Shown here: one piece after another, positions 49,112-58,935 of the stretch
How the letters are laid out: the number at the start of each line of letters is the position of its first letter
Position numbering within the stretch: position 1 is the stretch's first letter
Source of the DNA: an uncultured Methanobrevibacter sp.
GTDB taxonomy: Archaea; Methanobacteriota; Methanobacteria; Methanobacteriales; Methanobacteriaceae
Direction: 5' to 3'
Length of the DNA: 64,000 nt
Assembly (NCBI RefSeq): GCF_937881195.1
Contig: NZ_CALGFC010000029.1
Location: 8,586 to 72,585 of the forward strand
Program-made: the position numbers and the translations under genes
Notes under the pieces: generated by a model
The model's database searches: none
What the model was told of the DNA's origin: nothing
What the model saw: the letters and a program-made list of their open reading frames with translations, nothing else

Positions 49112-51952
49112 ATGATAATTCTCAAAAAAGCAAAAAGATCATGGGAACTATACCCTATTGGAAGTCCTAAAGGAGCTTTGAATACAAGAAGGACTCCTGA
49201 TTTTATAGGAATTATAAAATTTAAAGAAACTCCAAATGGATTGTCTATAAATAAATTCATAGCTAAATACCCTCAAGATGAAGAAAAATTGCTTCCTCCA
49301 AGTGAAGCTATGAAATTACTTAAGAAACAAGTAGTATTCTTAGTATCAAAAGATCAAAAAATAGAAGAATTCCTCACATCTCATGGCATACAAACCAGAT
49401 TTACAAAAATATGTTCTCATTGTGCATATGAGGGATATATAACTATAATAAACAGTAATTTTAGCTATGATTACCACAATCAATTAATATGTAAAACCTG
49501 TGCAGAAGATACTATAAAAAGGGAATTAAAATTACAAGGATATGATAAAAAAACTTATAAAAATTTTAAAAGGATTTTGAATAAAACAGGAAATCTAAAT
49601 GAAGTTTTAAAAATAATTGATCATAAATTTGATCCATTAGCTAACACTAATTTAACTCTTTTTGATAAAATCACTGTTAAAAAGTCAAAAATTCCCAAGA
49701 TACCTATCAAAAGACTTAAAATTCCAAATAAATTTAAAAAAGTCCTTGATAAAGATGATAATAATTATTTATTGCCTATACAATATTTATCTATAAAAAA
49801 AGGACTAATGAAAGATAAAAGTTTGCTTGTTGTTTCAGCAACAGCAAGTGGAAAAACATTGGTAGGAGAATTAGCAGGGATACCAAAGGCATTAAATGGA
49901 AAAAAATTTATATTTTTAACCCCTCTCGTTGCATTAGCTAATCAAAAATATAGGGACTTTAAAAAGAAATACGAACCTCTTGGACTTAAAGTATCTATAA
50001 AAGTAGGGATGAATCGTGTAAAAGCTAAAGAAGAAATTAAATTTCCGGAATCAAATTTAACTGATTCTGATATTATTGTTGGAACTTATGAGGGAATTGA
50101 TTTTTTACTACGTTCTGGAAACTCATCTGCATTAAAAGAATTAGGTACTGTCTTAATTGATGAAATTCATACTTTAGATGATGAAGATAGAGGAATAAGA
50201 TTAAATGGGATGATTAAAAGAATCGAAAAAATATATCCTAATGCTCAAATTATTGGCTTATCTGCAACTATTAAAAATCCAAAACAACTATCTAATGAAT
50301 TTAAAATGGATTTAGTGGAATATGATCAACGTCCTGTTCCTCTTGAAAGACACCTTGTTTTTGTAAAAAGTGATATTGAGAAAAGAAACCTTATTAGAAA
50401 ATTAATTATAAAAGAATTTAATCATAACTCTTCTAAAGGTTTTTCTGGTCAAACTATTGTTTTCACAAATTCTAGAAGAAAAACTCATCAAATTTCTGAT
50501 TATTTAACTAGAAAACGGATTAAATCAGCTGCATATCATGGAGGGTTATCTTATTTTAAAAAAGAACGAATTGAAAAAGATTTTGCTAATGGAAAAATTT
50601 CAGCAGTAGTCACAACGGCAGCTCTAGCAGCAGGTGTTGATTTTCCCGCTTCTCAAGTAATTTTTGAGACTCTTATAATGGGAAATAAATGGATTTCAGC
50701 AAATGAATTTTCACAGATGATTGGAAGAGCAGGAAGGCCTACTTATCATGATAGGGGAGTTGTATATTTACTCCCAGAAATATCTAACAAATTTGATAAT
50801 GAAAGCGAAGAATCAATGGCTATTTCATTACTTGAAAGTGATGTAGAAAAAGTTCACATTGATTATAATGAAAGTGATTTATTAGAACAATTATTAGCTG
50901 ATGTATGTTCCTACTCTTTAAATAATACTAAGGATATTAATGATTTTTATAAAAATATACAAATTCCTATAAATATAGAAATGGCTATTAATGAATTATA
51001 TGATAAAAAATTAATTAAGATGAATGAATTAAATAGTAAAAAGAAAATTAAGCTTAATAAATTAAATGATATTAAGCTTAATAAATTAAATGATAAAAAA
51101 CTAATTAAATCAAATAATGAAAAATTTATCAATGAAAAGATAATGCCAACTAAATATGGAAAAGCTGTTTCCATGTCTTTTTTATCAATTGAAAATGGGG
51201 AATTTATAAAAAAATCATTAAATAAGCTTTCTAAAATTCTAAAAAAACAAAATAATAAAATAATAAAACTTAAAAAAAATAATAAAGAAAATAAAAATTT
51301 AAATAATATTGATAAAAAGATTTCTGAAAATTTAATTAAAAAAGACAATGAATCATTTAAAAATAAGAATGAAAATAAGAATAATAAAAATAAGAATGAA
51401 AAGAATAATAATAAAAATAATAATAAAAAGAATAAAAATAATGTTAATATAGAAATTAATAATGAAATAATCAATATAGCTATTGATTTGGGATATTATG
51501 AAAATGCTTATATCGCCCCATCTGTTCACAAACAAATAGTGAATGCTTTAAAAACAAATTTTTCAACAAGATTATTTTCTGATTCAACTTTAGATATAAT
51601 CTCTTCTGGAGAAACTATAGATAAATTAGATAAAAAATTCCAGGAAGCTCTATTGAAGATTCAAGTAGACTTTTTAAGATGTGAGTGTGAAGAAAAACCT
51701 TTTTGTAATTGTTTAAGTATAGGAATTTCTAAATTTATAATAAATGAAAGATTAAAAAGAAAAGACCCTACAGATATTTCTAGAAAATTATTAAAACATT
51801 ATCAAATTCAAACATATCCTGGAGATATATTTTCTTGGCTTGATAATCTTATAAGAAATTTAGAAGCCATTGAAAGAATAGCTAGTGCATATAACCAAAA
51901 AAAATATGCAAATATAACCAGAAAAATAATAAAAAGAATAGAAAAGGGATGA
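49112..51952 (+). CDS. Archaeal superfamily 2 DEAD/DEAH helicase (COG1202-like) with Asn/Lys-rich insert
   Basis: This 946-residue protein has an N-terminal domain with a likely zinc site (C101, C104, C127, C130). RecA1 carries Walker A SATASGKT (about 243-250), DEIH (about 350) and SAT. RecA2 carries YHGGLSYFKKERIEKDFANGKISAVVTTAALAAGVDFPAS and FSQMIGRAGRP. After this, residues about 640-790 are almost pure Lys, Asn and Glu in low-complexity repeats, with CECEEKPFCNC (four Cys) near residue 865. The insert is unlike its neighbours. The enzyme likely unwinds or remodels nucleic acid; the exact function is unknown. ATG 49112 has no clear ribosome-binding site. Confidence 0.88.
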   Translation: MIILKKAKRSWELYPIGSPKGALNTRRTPDFIGIIKFKETPNGLSINKFIAKYPQDEEKLLPPSEAMKLLKKQVVFLVSKDQKIEEFLTSHGIQTRFTKICSHCAYEGYITIINSNFSYDYHNQLICKTCAEDTIKRELKLQGYDKKTYKNFKRILNKTGNLNEVLKIIDHKFDPLANTNLTLFDKITVKKSKIPKIPIKRLKIPNKFKKVLDKDDNNYLLPIQYLSIKKGLMKDKSLLVVSATASGKTLVGELAGIPKALNGKKFIFLTPLVALANQKYRDFKKKYEPLGLKVSIKVGMNRVKAKEEIKFPESNLTDSDIIVGTYEGIDFLLRSGNSSALKELGTVLIDEIHTLDDEDRGIRLNGMIKRIEKIYPNAQIIGLSATIKNPKQLSNEFKMDLVEYDQRPVPLERHLVFVKSDIEKRNLIRKLIIKEFNHNSSKGFSGQTIVFTNSRRKTHQISDYLTRKRIKSAAYHGGLSYFKKERIEKDFANGKISAVVTTAALAAGVDFPASQVIFETLIMGNKWISANEFSQMIGRAGRPTYHDRGVVYLLPEISNKFDNESEESMAISLLESDVEKVHIDYNESDLLEQLLADVCSYSLNNTKDINDFYKNIQIPINIEMAINELYDKKLIKMNELNSKKKIKLNKLNDIKLNKLNDKKLIKSNNEKFINEKIMPTKYGKAVSMSFLSIENGEFIKKSLNKLSKILKKQNNKIIKLKKNNKENKNLNNIDKKISENLIKKDNESFKNKNENKNNKNKNEKNNNKNNNKKNKNNVNIEINNEIINIAIDLGYYENAYIAPSVHKQIVNALKTNFSTRLFSDSTLDIISSGETIDKLDKKFQEALLKIQVDFLRCECEEKPFCNCLSIGISKFIINERLKRKDPTDISRKLLKHYQIQTYPGDIFSWLDNLIRNLEAIERIASAYNQKKYANITRKIIKRIEKG

Positions 51953-51982
51953 TTAATAAATATTCTATATACAATTATAACT

Positions 51983-52195
51983 AATTTTTAGAAATAGTAT
52001 TCTATATAAAATTATAATTAATTTTTAGAAATATTTAATTTTTAGAAATATTATTTTACAGAAAATATAATTAATTCTAAGAAATATTTAATTTTTAGAA
52101 ATAGTATTCTATATAAAATTATAATTAATTTTTAGAAATATTATTTTATAGAAAATATAATTAATTCTAAGAAATATTTAATTTTTAGAAAAGAA
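51983..52195 (+). repeat. 107-bp tandem duplication downstream of the helicase gene
   Basis: A block beginning AATTTTTAGAAATAGTATTC recurs at 52090. The second copy lacks about 17 bases. Inside each copy, TTTTTAGAAATA also repeats. The array is followed by AT-rich sequence to 52472 without ORF. Confidence 0.75.
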
Positions 52196-52472
52196 GTTTA
52201 ATTATTTTTTAAAATCAATTATTCATATCCTGATAACAAATATAATAACAAATTCATATTATCTAACAAATTTTTTAGTATTTATTAAAATTTCAATTTT
52301 AATAAATTATTATATAAATTAGCTTAAATATAATAAATATAAATATTAATATGAATAAAATTAATTATGATAAAAATAATATTATAAAAATGATATTGAA
52401 AGTATTATAATTAAAATCTTGATATAATTTACTGTTAGATAAGTTTAGTAGTATTGAATAATTGGTGATAAA

Positions 52473-52766
52473 TTGAATCCTATAAAAAAAGGAAATCTTA
52501 TGGTTATATTATTGATAGCTCTTTTAGCATTTGGCTTGAGCACAGTGGTAGCATCTTTCACTAATGGGGATTTAATTTTAGGAATGTTAAATATTACTAA
52601 AAATAATGAGAGTACAGAATTAATAGCTGTTTCAGATGGAAATTTTACGGCTTTAACAGCTAATCAAGCTATTATTAAAATTGAAAATAATACTAATAAA
52701 ACTAATGATACAAACAGAACTAATAGAACAAATACAACGAATATAACTAATTTTTCTCTAGATTAA
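52473..52766 (+). CDS. Small signal-anchored Asn/Thr-rich protein
   Basis: This 97-residue protein starts at TTG 52473, after GGTGATAAA. An N-terminal hydrophobic helix (about 9-30; LMVILLIALLAFGLSTVVASF) is followed by an outer segment with an NKTNDTNRTNRTNTTNITN tail. Several N-x-T sequons suggest N-glycosylation. It resembles the proteins at 56133 and 57644 in design, though not in tail sequence. Function is unknown. Confidence 0.68.
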   Translation: MNPIKKGNLMVILLIALLAFGLSTVVASFTNGDLILGMLNITKNNESTELIAVSDGNFTALTANQAIIKIENNTNKTNDTNRTNRTNTTNITNFSLD

Positions 52767-53140
52767 TTTCTAGATTAAATTTATGAATTAATTAATTTAA
52801 ACTATTTTAAACTATTTTAAACATATAAAATTATTTTAAACACATCAGTTTAAATATTAAATCATTTTAATTAATCTAATGGACTAATTAGATTAATATT
52901 TTTTAATCAATTTATATTAGATTAATTATATTAAATTAATATATTGGGCTAATTTATATTAGATTGATTTATATAATTGTTTAAATTTAATTCATTCATA
53001 TTTAAATTTATTAATTTTTGTTTAGTTATTATTTTTGTTTAGTTATTATTATGAATCTTTTAATAAATTTATTTTTATTAGATGAATTTATTTATCTAAT
53101 TAAGATTACTCAAATTAACTAAATTGACTGAGATGATAAA
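52767..53140. other. 374-base spacer
   Basis: Repeats of AAACTATTTTAAAC type (about 52800-52850) and ATTAGATTAAT type (about 52880-52965) occur. TGTTTAGTTATTATT occurs twice at about 53029-53051. No ORF is seen. GAGATGATAAA before 53141 is the ribosome-binding site of the regulator gene. Confidence 0.4.
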
Positions 53141-53716
53141 ATGGTTGATAAAAATGAAATAGGGGCTAAAATAAAAAATTTAAGAGAGTCTCGAAAGATC
53201 ACAAAAGAAGAATTATCTAAAGAAACTAATATAAGTTTAGAACTTTTAAATAGTATAGAAGAAGGAGAAGTTGTACCTTCATTAACACCAATTACAAAAA
53301 TTGCAAAAGCCCTTGGAGTTCGTTTAGGAACTTTTCTAGATGATGCTCCTAAAAATGATCCATTAATTGTTAAAAAAGGCGAAATTAATAGTGTTGTTTA
53401 TTTTTCTGGTGAAGAAAATCAGACTGATGTAAGTGCTTTGGAATTTCACTCTTTAGGAGCAGGTAAAAACGATCGACATATGGAACCATTTATTATAGAT
53501 GTTCATACTGAAGATGGTGAATTTAATCTATCTTCTCATGAAGGTGAAGAATTTATATATGTTCTTGAAGGAGAAATTGAAGTTAAATATGGTCAAGAAT
53601 CTTTTGTTGTAGCTAAAGGCGATAGTATTTATTATGATTCAATAATTCCTCATCATTTACATTCTCATAATGGTGAAATTTCTAAGATTTTAGCTGTTGT
53701 ATATACTCCTTTTTAA
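53141..53716 (+). CDS. XRE-family helix-turn-helix regulator with cupin domain
   Basis: This 191-residue transcription factor has an XRE HTH (about 7-62; IGAKIKNLRESRKITKEELSKETNISLELLNSIEEGEVVPS) and a C-terminal cupin (about 115-190). The cupin has HEGEEFIYVLEGEIEVKYG and YYDSIIPHHLHSHNGE, likely binding a metal or ligand. Members often regulate adjacent metabolism genes. Here the next genes are a thioesterase and an acyl-CoA synthetase, so it probably senses or controls acyl-CoA metabolism. ATG 53141 follows GAGATGATAAA. Confidence 0.85.
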   Translation: MVDKNEIGAKIKNLRESRKITKEELSKETNISLELLNSIEEGEVVPSLTPITKIAKALGVRLGTFLDDAPKNDPLIVKKGEINSVVYFSGEENQTDVSALEFHSLGAGKNDRHMEPFIIDVHTEDGEFNLSSHEGEEFIYVLEGEIEVKYGQESFVVAKGDSIYYDSIIPHHLHSHNGEISKILAVVYTPF

Positions 53717-53813
53717 TATATGATGGGAAATATAGGCTTTTAATCAATAATTTGATGTTTTTAAGGCAATATTGTAATTTTTTTAAAGTAATGATTAATA
53801 ATTAGTGATAATA

Positions 53814-54233
53814 ATGTTTAAAGACTGTGTAACTCCTAGATTTGGAAATATAGATGGATTAAGACATGTAAACAATACTGTTGTAGCAGATTGGTTTGAA
53901 ATTGGAAGAAATGGTATTTTTCGATATTTTACTCCTGATTTGGACCTTAGCTATGAAAAATGGAAACTTATAATGGTTAGAACTGAATTTGATTTTGTTT
54001 CACAAATGTATTTTGGGACAGATGTTGAAATCAGAACATATGTTTTAAAAATTGGAAATTCTTCTTTTACTACTGGCCATGAAGCTTGGCAAGATGGAGA
54101 ACTTAAATCTAAAGGAAAAGCAGTTATTGTTCATTATGATTTTATTGAAAAAAAATCTGAACCCATACCTGATGAAATTAAAGAAAAATTAAAAGAGCAT
54201 TTAATTAATGAAGAAGATATTGGGAAACCATAA
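53814..54233 (+). CDS. Hotdog-fold acyl-CoA thioesterase (4HBT type)
   Basis: This 139-residue protein starts at ATG 53814; GTG 53805 is within the AGTGATA ribosome-binding site. MFKDCVTPRFGNIDGLRHVNNTVVADWFEIGRN is the 4-hydroxybenzoyl-CoA thioesterase-type signature, with Asp in GNIDGLRHVNN as the expected nucleophile or base position. It should hydrolyse an acyl-CoA in the cytoplasm. It is flanked by the cupin regulator and the acyl-CoA synthetase and probably forms one functional unit with them. Confidence 0.85.
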   Translation: MFKDCVTPRFGNIDGLRHVNNTVVADWFEIGRNGIFRYFTPDLDLSYEKWKLIMVRTEFDFVSQMYFGTDVEIRTYVLKIGNSSFTTGHEAWQDGELKSKGKAVIVHYDFIEKKSEPIPDEIKEKLKEHLINEEDIGKP

Positions 54234-54323
54234 TTAAATAATTTATTAATTAAATATAAATTCAAATAGAATATATGTCCAAATAAAATATAAATTTAAA
54301 TTAAACAATTTTCAAGTGATTAT

Positions 54324-55979
54324 ATGGTATTTTCTGAAGACACTATAGGAGAATTTTTTGAGAAACAAGTTAAAGCTCATGGTGATCAGGAATTTTTAGT
54401 TTATCCTGATAGGGATTTAAGATTCACCTATAAAGAATTTAATGAACGAGTTGACATGTTAGCTAAAGGCTTACTCTCAATAGGAATTGAAAAGGGCGAT
54501 CATGTTGGTATCTGGGCAAAAAATGTTCCGGACTGGTTAACTTTCTTATTTGCAACAGCTAAAATTGGAGCAGTCCTTGTTACTGTTAATACTGCTTATA
54601 AAAGTCATGAATTGGACTATATTCTTAAACAATCTGATATGAAAGCTTTAGCTATAATTGATGGTTTTAGGGATATTAATTATATAAAAACCGTTTATGA
54701 ATTAGTTCCTCAGCTAAAAGAACACCCTAGGGGCAAATTAAATTCTCCAGAATATCCTCATTTAAAATCTCTTATCTATATTGGACAAGAAAAACATAGG
54801 GGTATGTATAATACTAATGAATTAATGTTGCTTGGTAGACATCAAAGTGATGATGAATTAAATAAGGTTAAAGAAACATTGAATAATGATGATGTTATCA
54901 ATATGCAATATACTTCTGGTACAACTGGATTTCCTAAAGGTGTAATGTTATCACATAGAAATATTTTAAATAATGGTCATGGTATTGGACATAGGATGAA
55001 ATTTACTGAAAAAGACCGTTTATGTATTCCAGTCCCACTTTTCCATTGTTTTGGGATTGTTTTAGGTGTTTTAGCTATTTTGACTCATGGTGGAACTATG
55101 GTAATGGTAGAACTATTTGATCCTCTTTTAGTATTATCTGCTATTCAAAAGGAAAAATGTACTGCGGTTCATGGTGTTCCAACTATGTTTATTGCTGAAT
55201 TAACTCATCCAATGTTTGATATGTTTGATATGTCTAGCCTTCGAACTGGTATAATGGCAGGTTCGACTTGTCCAATCGAAACTATGAAAGAAGTTATGGA
55301 TAAGATGAATATGACTGAAATAACTAGTGTATATGGATTAACTGAATCTTCTCCAGGAATGACTCAATCAAGTGCCGATGATACTATTGAAAGGAAGGCA
55401 AACACTGTTGGAATAGCTTTTGATGATGTAGAAGTTAGAATTGTTGATCCTGATACTAATGTAGAGTTAAAACCTGGTGAAACTGGCGAAATATGTTGTA
55501 GGGGTTACAATGTTATGAAGGGCTATTATAAAATGCCAGATAAAACCAAAGAAGTAATTGATGATGATGGATGGTTACACAGTGGGGATTTAGCTACTGT
55601 TGATGAAGATGGTTATTTTACTGTTGTAGGGCGTAAAAAGGACATGATTATTAGGGGAGGGGAAAATATATACCCTCGTGAGATTGAAGAATTTTTATAT
55701 ACTATTGATGGTGTTCAAGATGCTCAAGTTGCAGGTATAGCAGATGAAAAATATGGAGAAATTGTAGGCGCATTTGTTATTAAAGAAGAAGGATCTGATT
55801 TGGAAGAAGAAGATATCCGTGATTACGCTTTGGATAAAATAGCTAGATATAAAGTACCTAAACATGTTTTCTTTATTGATGAATTTCCGCTAACTGCTAG
55901 TGGAAAAGTACAAAAATTTAAACTTAGTGAACTTGGATTAAATCTTGTTAAAGAAAAAGAAAGAGAAATAGATTTGTAA
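54324..55979 (+). CDS. AMP-forming acyl-CoA synthetase
   Basis: This 551-residue ANL-family ligase forms acyl-adenylate, then acyl-CoA. Motifs: the AMP loop [16 protein letters not shown] (about 198-213), [56 protein letters not shown] and [12 protein letters not shown] (catalytic Lys near the end). It is closest in look to medium-chain acyl-CoA ligases. ATG 54324 follows AGTGATTAT. It is next to a thioesterase (91 bases upstream), a pair able to make and break an acyl-CoA. Confidence 0.93.
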   Translation: MVFSEDTIGEFFEKQVKAHGDQEFLVYPDRDLRFTYKEFNERVDMLAKGLLSIGIEKGDHVGIWAKNVPDWLTFLFATAKIGAVLVTVNTAYKSHELDYILKQSDMKALAIIDGFRDINYIKTVYELVPQLKEHPRGKLNSPEYPHLKSLIYIGQEKHRGMYNTNELMLLGRHQSDDELNKVKETLNNDDVINMQYTSGTTGFPKGVMLSHRNILNNGHGIGHRMKFTEKDRLCIPVPLFHCFGIVLGVLAILTHGGTMVMVELFDPLLVLSAIQKEKCTAVHGVPTMFIAELTHPMFDMFDMSSLRTGIMAGSTCPIETMKEVMDKMNMTEITSVYGLTESSPGMTQSSADDTIERKANTVGIAFDDVEVRIVDPDTNVELKPGETGEICCRGYNVMKGYYKMPDKTKEVIDDDGWLHSGDLATVDEDGYFTVVGRKKDMIIRGGENIYPREIEEFLYTIDGVQDAQVAGIADEKYGEIVGAFVIKEEGSDLEEEDIRDYALDKIARYKVPKHVFFIDEFPLTASGKVQKFKLSELGLNLVKEKEREIDL

Positions 55980-56132
55980 TTAATAATATATTTGAAAATT
56001 GATTTTAGTATATCTATTTATACTATTATTCCTAAATATATTTATGTTATATATTTTAAACTTAATTATATTATTAAATTAATTATTTAATAAAAATAAC
56101 AAATAACATTAATTAATTTTATAGGTGATTTT

Positions 56133-56483
56133 ATGGATGAGAATAGACTTACCTTAGTTATAGTTGTTGCTATTGCAATAATTGTAATTGCGGGTGTAGG
56201 TGTGATTATGTTCATAAGCGGTAGTTTTAATACAGCAAATAATTTAAATGTAACTAATAATACTACAGCTTTAGATACTAATAATTCTACCAATAACACT
56301 ACTCAGGTTTCAACACAAAGTTATAGTTCTAATGATTATAGTACCAGTAGTGACAGTAGTGATAGTTCATCATCAGGTTCACAGAATGAAGTAACGCCGA
56401 ATGAGGAACCATTACCTCCATCAGATTCTGGTTCAGACTCTGATACTGGTGGCGATACTGGATCTGATTCTGTTAATGGCTAG
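56133..56483 (+). CDS. Small signal-anchored Ser/Asn/Asp-rich protein
   Basis: This 116-residue protein has an N-terminal membrane helix (about 6-31; LTLVIVVAIAIIVIAGVGVIMFI). The rest is low complexity, with NNTTALDTNNSTNNTTQVS and then Ser/Asp/Gly repeats (SSDSSDSSSSGS; SDSDTGGDTGSDSVNG). Sequons suggest glycosylation outside the cell. ATG 56133 follows ATAGGTGATTTT. It is the second of three similar proteins within 5.6 kb. Confidence 0.7.
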   Translation: MDENRLTLVIVVAIAIIVIAGVGVIMFISGSFNTANNLNVTNNTTALDTNNSTNNTTQVSTQSYSSNDYSTSSDSSDSSSSGSQNEVTPNEEPLPPSDSGSDSDTGGDTGSDSVNG

Positions 56484-56666
56484 TATATTATTAGTCATTA
56501 ATTAATTTTTAGTTTTTTATTTTTTTATAAATCTTTTTTATTTTTAAAAGTTTTTTTTACTTAAAATTTAATTTTATTTAAAATGTATTTTTATTTTATA
56601 ATTATTTTTCGTTTTGCTCATTATTTTTGTTTTATTGAATAATTGGATGATTACCTATTATTTAAA

Positions 56667-57266
56667 TTATATTATATTAAGATATTCTCTTCCTAAATAA
56701 TTTATTTTGCCTTTATTTTTAATTATTTTTTGAAAATTTTCAATATTATAAGTCAAATCAAGAGCTATTTTAAAATTTACTTTTTCTTTGTATTCTTTAT
56801 TTATTACGTTTATATTATTTTCTCTGATTTCTTTTTCAATATTTTTTATAAATGTATATTCAAATGAAAGTTCATATATCTTATATTCTTCTATTTCAAC
56901 AATTTTTGAGCTATCAAGTGCATCTAAAACAGATTTTCCATAAGCTCTAACCAAACCACCTGCTCCAAGCTTAATTCCTCCAAAATACCTTGTTACAATA
57001 GCTACAATATTACTTAATTCATTTTTTTTTAATATATTAAGCATAGGTCTTCCTGCTGTACCACTAGGTTCTCCATCATCATCATAACCTTCTCCATCAA
57101 TAACTATATATGCAGAACAATTGTGGGTTGCATCATTATATTTTTCAGATATATATTTTATAATTTCTTTAGCTTCTTTAATATTCTTTGCAGGATAAAT
57201 TCTACATATAAATTGTGATTTTTTTATTTCTAAATCTACTTTGTAAGGTTTCTCGATGGTTTTCAT
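56667..57266 (-). CDS. YigZ/IMPACT (UPF0029) family protein
   Basis: This 199-residue minus-strand protein starts MKTIEKPYKVDLEIKKSQFIC. The conserved N-terminal domain has YNDATHNCSAYIVIDGEGYDDDGEPSGTAGRPML and VAIVTRYFGGIKLGAGGLVRAYGKSVLDAL, the IMPACT family signature (EPSGTAG and YFGGIKLG). The C-terminal domain (about 135-199) has a ferredoxin-like pattern seen in YigZ. Its function is uncertain; eukaryotic IMPACT modulates Gcn1 and bacterial YigZ may bind nucleic acid or translation factors. It is convergent with the gene ending at 56483 and divergent from that at 57644. Confidence 0.88.
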   Translation of the reverse strand: MKTIEKPYKVDLEIKKSQFICRIYPAKNIKEAKEIIKYISEKYNDATHNCSAYIVIDGEGYDDDGEPSGTAGRPMLNILKKNELSNIVAIVTRYFGGIKLGAGGLVRAYGKSVLDALDSSKIVEIEEYKIYELSFEYTFIKNIEKEIRENNINVINKEYKEKVNFKIALDLTYNIENFQKIIKNKGKINYLGREYLNII

Positions 57267-57643
57267 ATTATCATTTAATAAATTATTTAAAAAATATTTA
57301 TTATGAAATAATTATAATCAAATTAGGGATAATTATATAAATAAAACAATACTATATATATTATATAATAATTTAAATAGTTATTATAATTTGGATAATA
57401 TTATAATTAAATATTTAATTATTTATTTAATTAAATAGTTATTAACTGTTTATTATAACTATTTTAAACATAAATTTTATATATTTTATTACATTCAAAA
57501 ATTATAAACATAAATTTTATATTTTAATAAATTAAAAAAACTTTTATATAAAAACTTTTATATAATATTAATTTTATTAAAAGAATTAATATACTAAAAG
57601 ATAAAAATATTAAAAAATTAAATTATTTTTATTTGGTGATAAT
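57267..57643. other. 377-base divergent promoter region
   Basis: This lies between the minus-strand IMPACT gene and the + strand anchored protein. TATA-like ATATATTATATAATAA (about 57352-57368) and repeats of ATAAATTTTATAT type (57470-57520) occur. The pair CTTTTATATAAAAACTTTTATATAA (about 57541-57566) is a direct repeat. No gene is seen. Confidence 0.4.
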
Positions 57644-58033
57644 TTGAGTGAAAGTAGGTTAGCTAAGGTAATAGTGATATTTATAGTAGCCTTTGTTGCC
57701 TTTGGATTTAGTTCTGTAGCAGGATTTTCTACTGGAGGGCTTTTTGGAATAGATCTTTTTAATTTGAACAATGATTCTGGAGATACTAACTCTTCTAACC
57801 CATTTAGTTTTGAAGTTTCAAATAATTCTAATTATGATTCTGCATCATCTAATAATTATCAAACAACTAACGATCAGTCAGATTCTAATTCAAATTCTAA
57901 TAATGGAAATAGCTCTGATAATAATAACAATAACAATAATAATAATAACAATAATAATCAAAATAATAACAATAATAATGGTAATGATAATGGAGATGGT
58001 GGCGCTGATTCTGGCCAAGAAGAAAGTGGCTAA
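57644..58033 (+). CDS. Small signal-anchored poly-Asn protein
   Basis: This 129-residue protein starts at TTG 57644, after GGTGATAAT. The N-terminal helix is LAKVIVIFIVAFVAFGFSSVAGFS (about 6-29). The tail has Ser/Asn repeats and then an Asn-rich run (about 90-115) coded by mixed AAT/AAC codons, ending GDGGADSGQEESG. The mixed codons show the Asn run is selected as protein and not only DNA slippage. It is the third of the small anchored proteins. Confidence 0.7.
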   Translation: MSESRLAKVIVIFIVAFVAFGFSSVAGFSTGGLFGIDLFNLNNDSGDTNSSNPFSFEVSNNSNYDSASSNNYQTTNDQSDSNSNSNNGNSSDNNNNNNNNNNNNNQNNNNNNGNDNGDGGADSGQEESG

Positions 58034-58178
58034 TTATCTTTTTAACTAATTTTATTTTTTAATATTTTTTACTAATTTTATTTTTTATTATTTTTTTAAT
58101 TAATTTTATATTTTTTTGTTTTCAAATTTAGATATATAATATATTTCAATATTTCAATATTTCAACTGTCTTATTTTA

Positions 58179-58874
58179 TTAATAATCTAATAATTTTTCT
58201 ATATCAAAAAGCACAGAGTTTATTGCTAAGTTTAATAACTGTTTACCATAGCTAACATCAAGATAAACGCCATTATCTTCAATCTCTCTTGCTCCTTCTT
58301 CAATGTTAGGATCATTTTTTCGGGCATCTGCAAACTCACTTAATCCAACTTCTCCAAATATATTAACGTTTGATTGATTAGAAAGTTCATCTTCATTAAG
58401 TATTCCTAATATTTTTCCTATAGATATCTCTCCAGAACCTCCATGAGGTCCCTCATTTTCTATAATTGTATTGTTGACAATCAAAATATCTAAGGGGATA
58501 TTTGATTCAATTTCATCTAAACATTGAAATAAAGGGATATTCCCTCCATGAGCATTGACTATTATAACTTTATCAATATTTAAATATTTTTTAGCTGATT
58601 TTAAAGTTTTTGTTATATTTTCAGCTAACTCTCTAAGTGGATAATGTATCCCATGGTTTATTTCTTCAATTTCATGAGCAGGATATATTATTCCTAAAAA
58701 TTTAGCTCCACTTTCTAAAGAAGCTTGAAGAGATATATATGCAGCTATTTTAGCATCAGTATCTATTGGGAGAGCAGGCCCATGATTTTCTAAATGTGAA
58801 CCTAGTGCAATTATCCCAATTTTATGAACATTTTTATTAAAAATATTCCCAGCATCATATCTTAGTTCTACCAT
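58179..58874 (-). CDS. arfB: FAPy deformylase ArfB (creatininase family), F420/riboflavin synthesis
   Basis: This 231-residue minus-strand protein starts at ATG 58874, after AGTGATAAAA. A longer frame upstream (to 59024) adds 50 hydrophobic residues over the PUA gene and is rejected. Creatininase motifs: GIIALGSHLENHGPALPIDTDAK, KVIIVNAHGGNIPLF and GPHGGSGEISIGKILG, giving Glu/His/Asp metal ligands. It matches archaeal ArfB, which removes formate from the product of GTP cyclohydrolase III early in F420 and riboflavin synthesis. The PUA gene lies 61 bases upstream on the same strand. Confidence 0.88.
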   Translation of the reverse strand: MVELRYDAGNIFNKNVHKIGIIALGSHLENHGPALPIDTDAKIAAYISLQASLESGAKFLGIIYPAHEIEEINHGIHYPLRELAENITKTLKSAKKYLNIDKVIIVNAHGGNIPLFQCLDEIESNIPLDILIVNNTIIENEGPHGGSGEISIGKILGILNEDELSNQSNVNIFGEVGLSEFADARKNDPNIEEGAREIEDNGVYLDVSYGKQLLNLAINSVLFDIEKLLDY

Positions 58875-58935
58875 TTTTATCACTTTTTCATAAAATAAGA
58901 AATATCTTAAATAAACTATTGATTCGTATTTGAAA

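Noticed and set aside
50947..51474. 175-codon minus-strand hydrophobic frame inside the helicase gene
   Set aside because: It is the complement of the Lys/Asn-rich insert, which reads as Phe/Leu/Ile. The sense frame continues conserved helicase sequence on both sides.
57771..58049. 92-codon Ile-rich frame overlapping the poly-Asn protein
   Set aside because: It is frame-shifted reading of AAT/AAC repeats as ATA/ATT. The TTG-start frame has a ribosome-binding site and a signal helix.
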